Positions 59,204-59,365 of a stretch of 59,365 bases of DNA are shown piece after piece. The notes under the pieces are model-generated. The model made no database searches. It was not told where the DNA came from and worked only from the letters and a program-made list of their open reading frames with translations. Source of the stretch: Anaerolineales bacterium (GTDB lineage Bacteria; Chloroflexota; Anaerolineae; Anaerolineales; UBA11579); contig JAFGDK010000123.1 in assembly GCA_016932165.1 (NCBI GenBank), positions 1-59,365 on the forward strand, in the 5' to 3' direction. The position numbers and the translations under genes were made by a program. How positions within the stretch are numbered: the stretch's first letter is position 1; every line of letters begins with the position of its first letter.

Positions 59204-59365
59204 CCGGATTCCAGTACTGATCCTGATAGTGGCTGTAACAATCTTGCTCTCTGCTTGCGGAGGGCAAGATGCGCGTTCAGAATCTGAATACTTCATCCCA
59301 CCCACTATTGCGGTGCAGCCTGCAACCGCCACCCCAGAGGCCACAGCCACCCCGCTGCCGGAACC
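59160..59365 (+). CDS. Lipoprotein, N-terminal part, overlapping recA (runs off window)
   Basis: An open frame starts at the ATG at 59160, 44 nt inside the 3' end of recA, and runs to the window end without a stop (68 complete codons). It encodes [16 protein letters not shown], a hydrophobic helix and a lipobox LLSACGGQ with the cysteine near residue 33, then a linker rich in A, T and P ([17 protein letters not shown]). GGAG lies about 9 nt upstream of the ATG, within recA. The linker is like those of the other lipoproteins in the window. The functional domain lies beyond the edge. Confidence 0.75.
   Translation, partial: MKTKYLKRTIISTINRIPVLILIVAVTILLSACGGQDARSESEYFIPPTIAVQPATATPEATATPLPE

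Noticed and set aside
1-59365. CRISPR arrays, tRNA or rRNA genes, insertion sequences
   Set aside because: No regularly spaced repeats, cloverleaf-like sequences, conserved rRNA stretches or transposase-like frames were recognised by reading; a covariance-model scan would be decisive.

Overview
The window reads as chromosomal DNA of a member of the Chloroflexota, most likely class Anaerolineae. This is inference from content. Lipoproteins with Thr/Pro/Ala-rich linkers recur, one carrying an NBR1-type Ig-like domain, together with GH25 and M23 wall enzymes, an archaeal-type phosphoglycerate mutase, a cyclic-2,3-diphosphoglycerate-synthetase-like protein, and the run alaS / baseplate-J-like / ruvX / mltG. 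Coding density is high, genes often overlap by 1 to 14 nt, and I saw no tRNA, rRNA, insertion sequence, prophage or CRISPR array.

Layout. 1-4.6 kb: the N-terminus of a SARP/BTAD regulator, a secreted protein, a cDPG-synthetase-like protein, and a divergent WYL regulator / GyrI-like pair around a palindrome. 4.6-10.8 kb (minus): an acyltransferase, then a tight operon reading UbiA prenyltransferase, MoeA, MoeA fused to a binding-protein domain, CheY-like receiver, bacterioferritin comigratory peroxiredoxin. 10.9-14.3 kb (minus): a metal-resistance operon, ArsR-type sensor, P1B ATPase, DinB, cupin, with a clear promoter/operator. 14.4-18.4 kb: a ParB/Srx-fold protein coupled to a metallophosphoesterase, a lipoprotein, LiaF-like membrane proteins, an acetyltransferase. 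18.5-25.4 kb: a membrane metalloprotease coupled to a 23S rRNA methyltransferase, folC, an NBR1-Ig lipoprotein, a GH25 protein with four novel C-terminal repeats, yccF. 25.4-30.3 kb (minus): mutS, thioesterase, membrane protein, MFS exporter. 30.5-37.9 kb: an orphan sugar-ABC ATPase, apgM flanked by strong hairpins, an NTF2-like protein, FHA protein, methyltransferase, DUF1461 protein and fused MFS/spermidine synthase, small secreted protein. 38.4-47.2 kb (plus): MGMT, a YbdG-type channel, then alaS, baseplate-J-like, ruvX, mltG and an SbnI-like free-serine kinase. 47.3-51.4 kb: a heterodimeric ABC exporter operon behind a palindromic operator. 51.5-59.4 kb: a broken DUF333 gene, a TolB-like lipoprotein, M23 peptidase, proline dehydrogenase, a beta-lactamase-fold serine hydrolase, recA behind an SOS-like box, and a truncated lipoprotein gene overlapping recA.

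How the genes work together. Cell-wall functions dominate: mltG, GH25, M23, the beta-lactamase-fold hydrolase, LiaF-like proteins and many lipoproteins. DNA maintenance is represented by mutS, recA, ruvX and MGMT. The least expected items are the four-fold repeat of the GH25 protein, the SbnI-like kinase translationally coupled to mltG, the ParB-fold/phosphoesterase pair, the UbiA-MoeA-MoeA-receiver-peroxiredoxin operon, and a recurring class of long perfect hairpins without U-tracts between genes.
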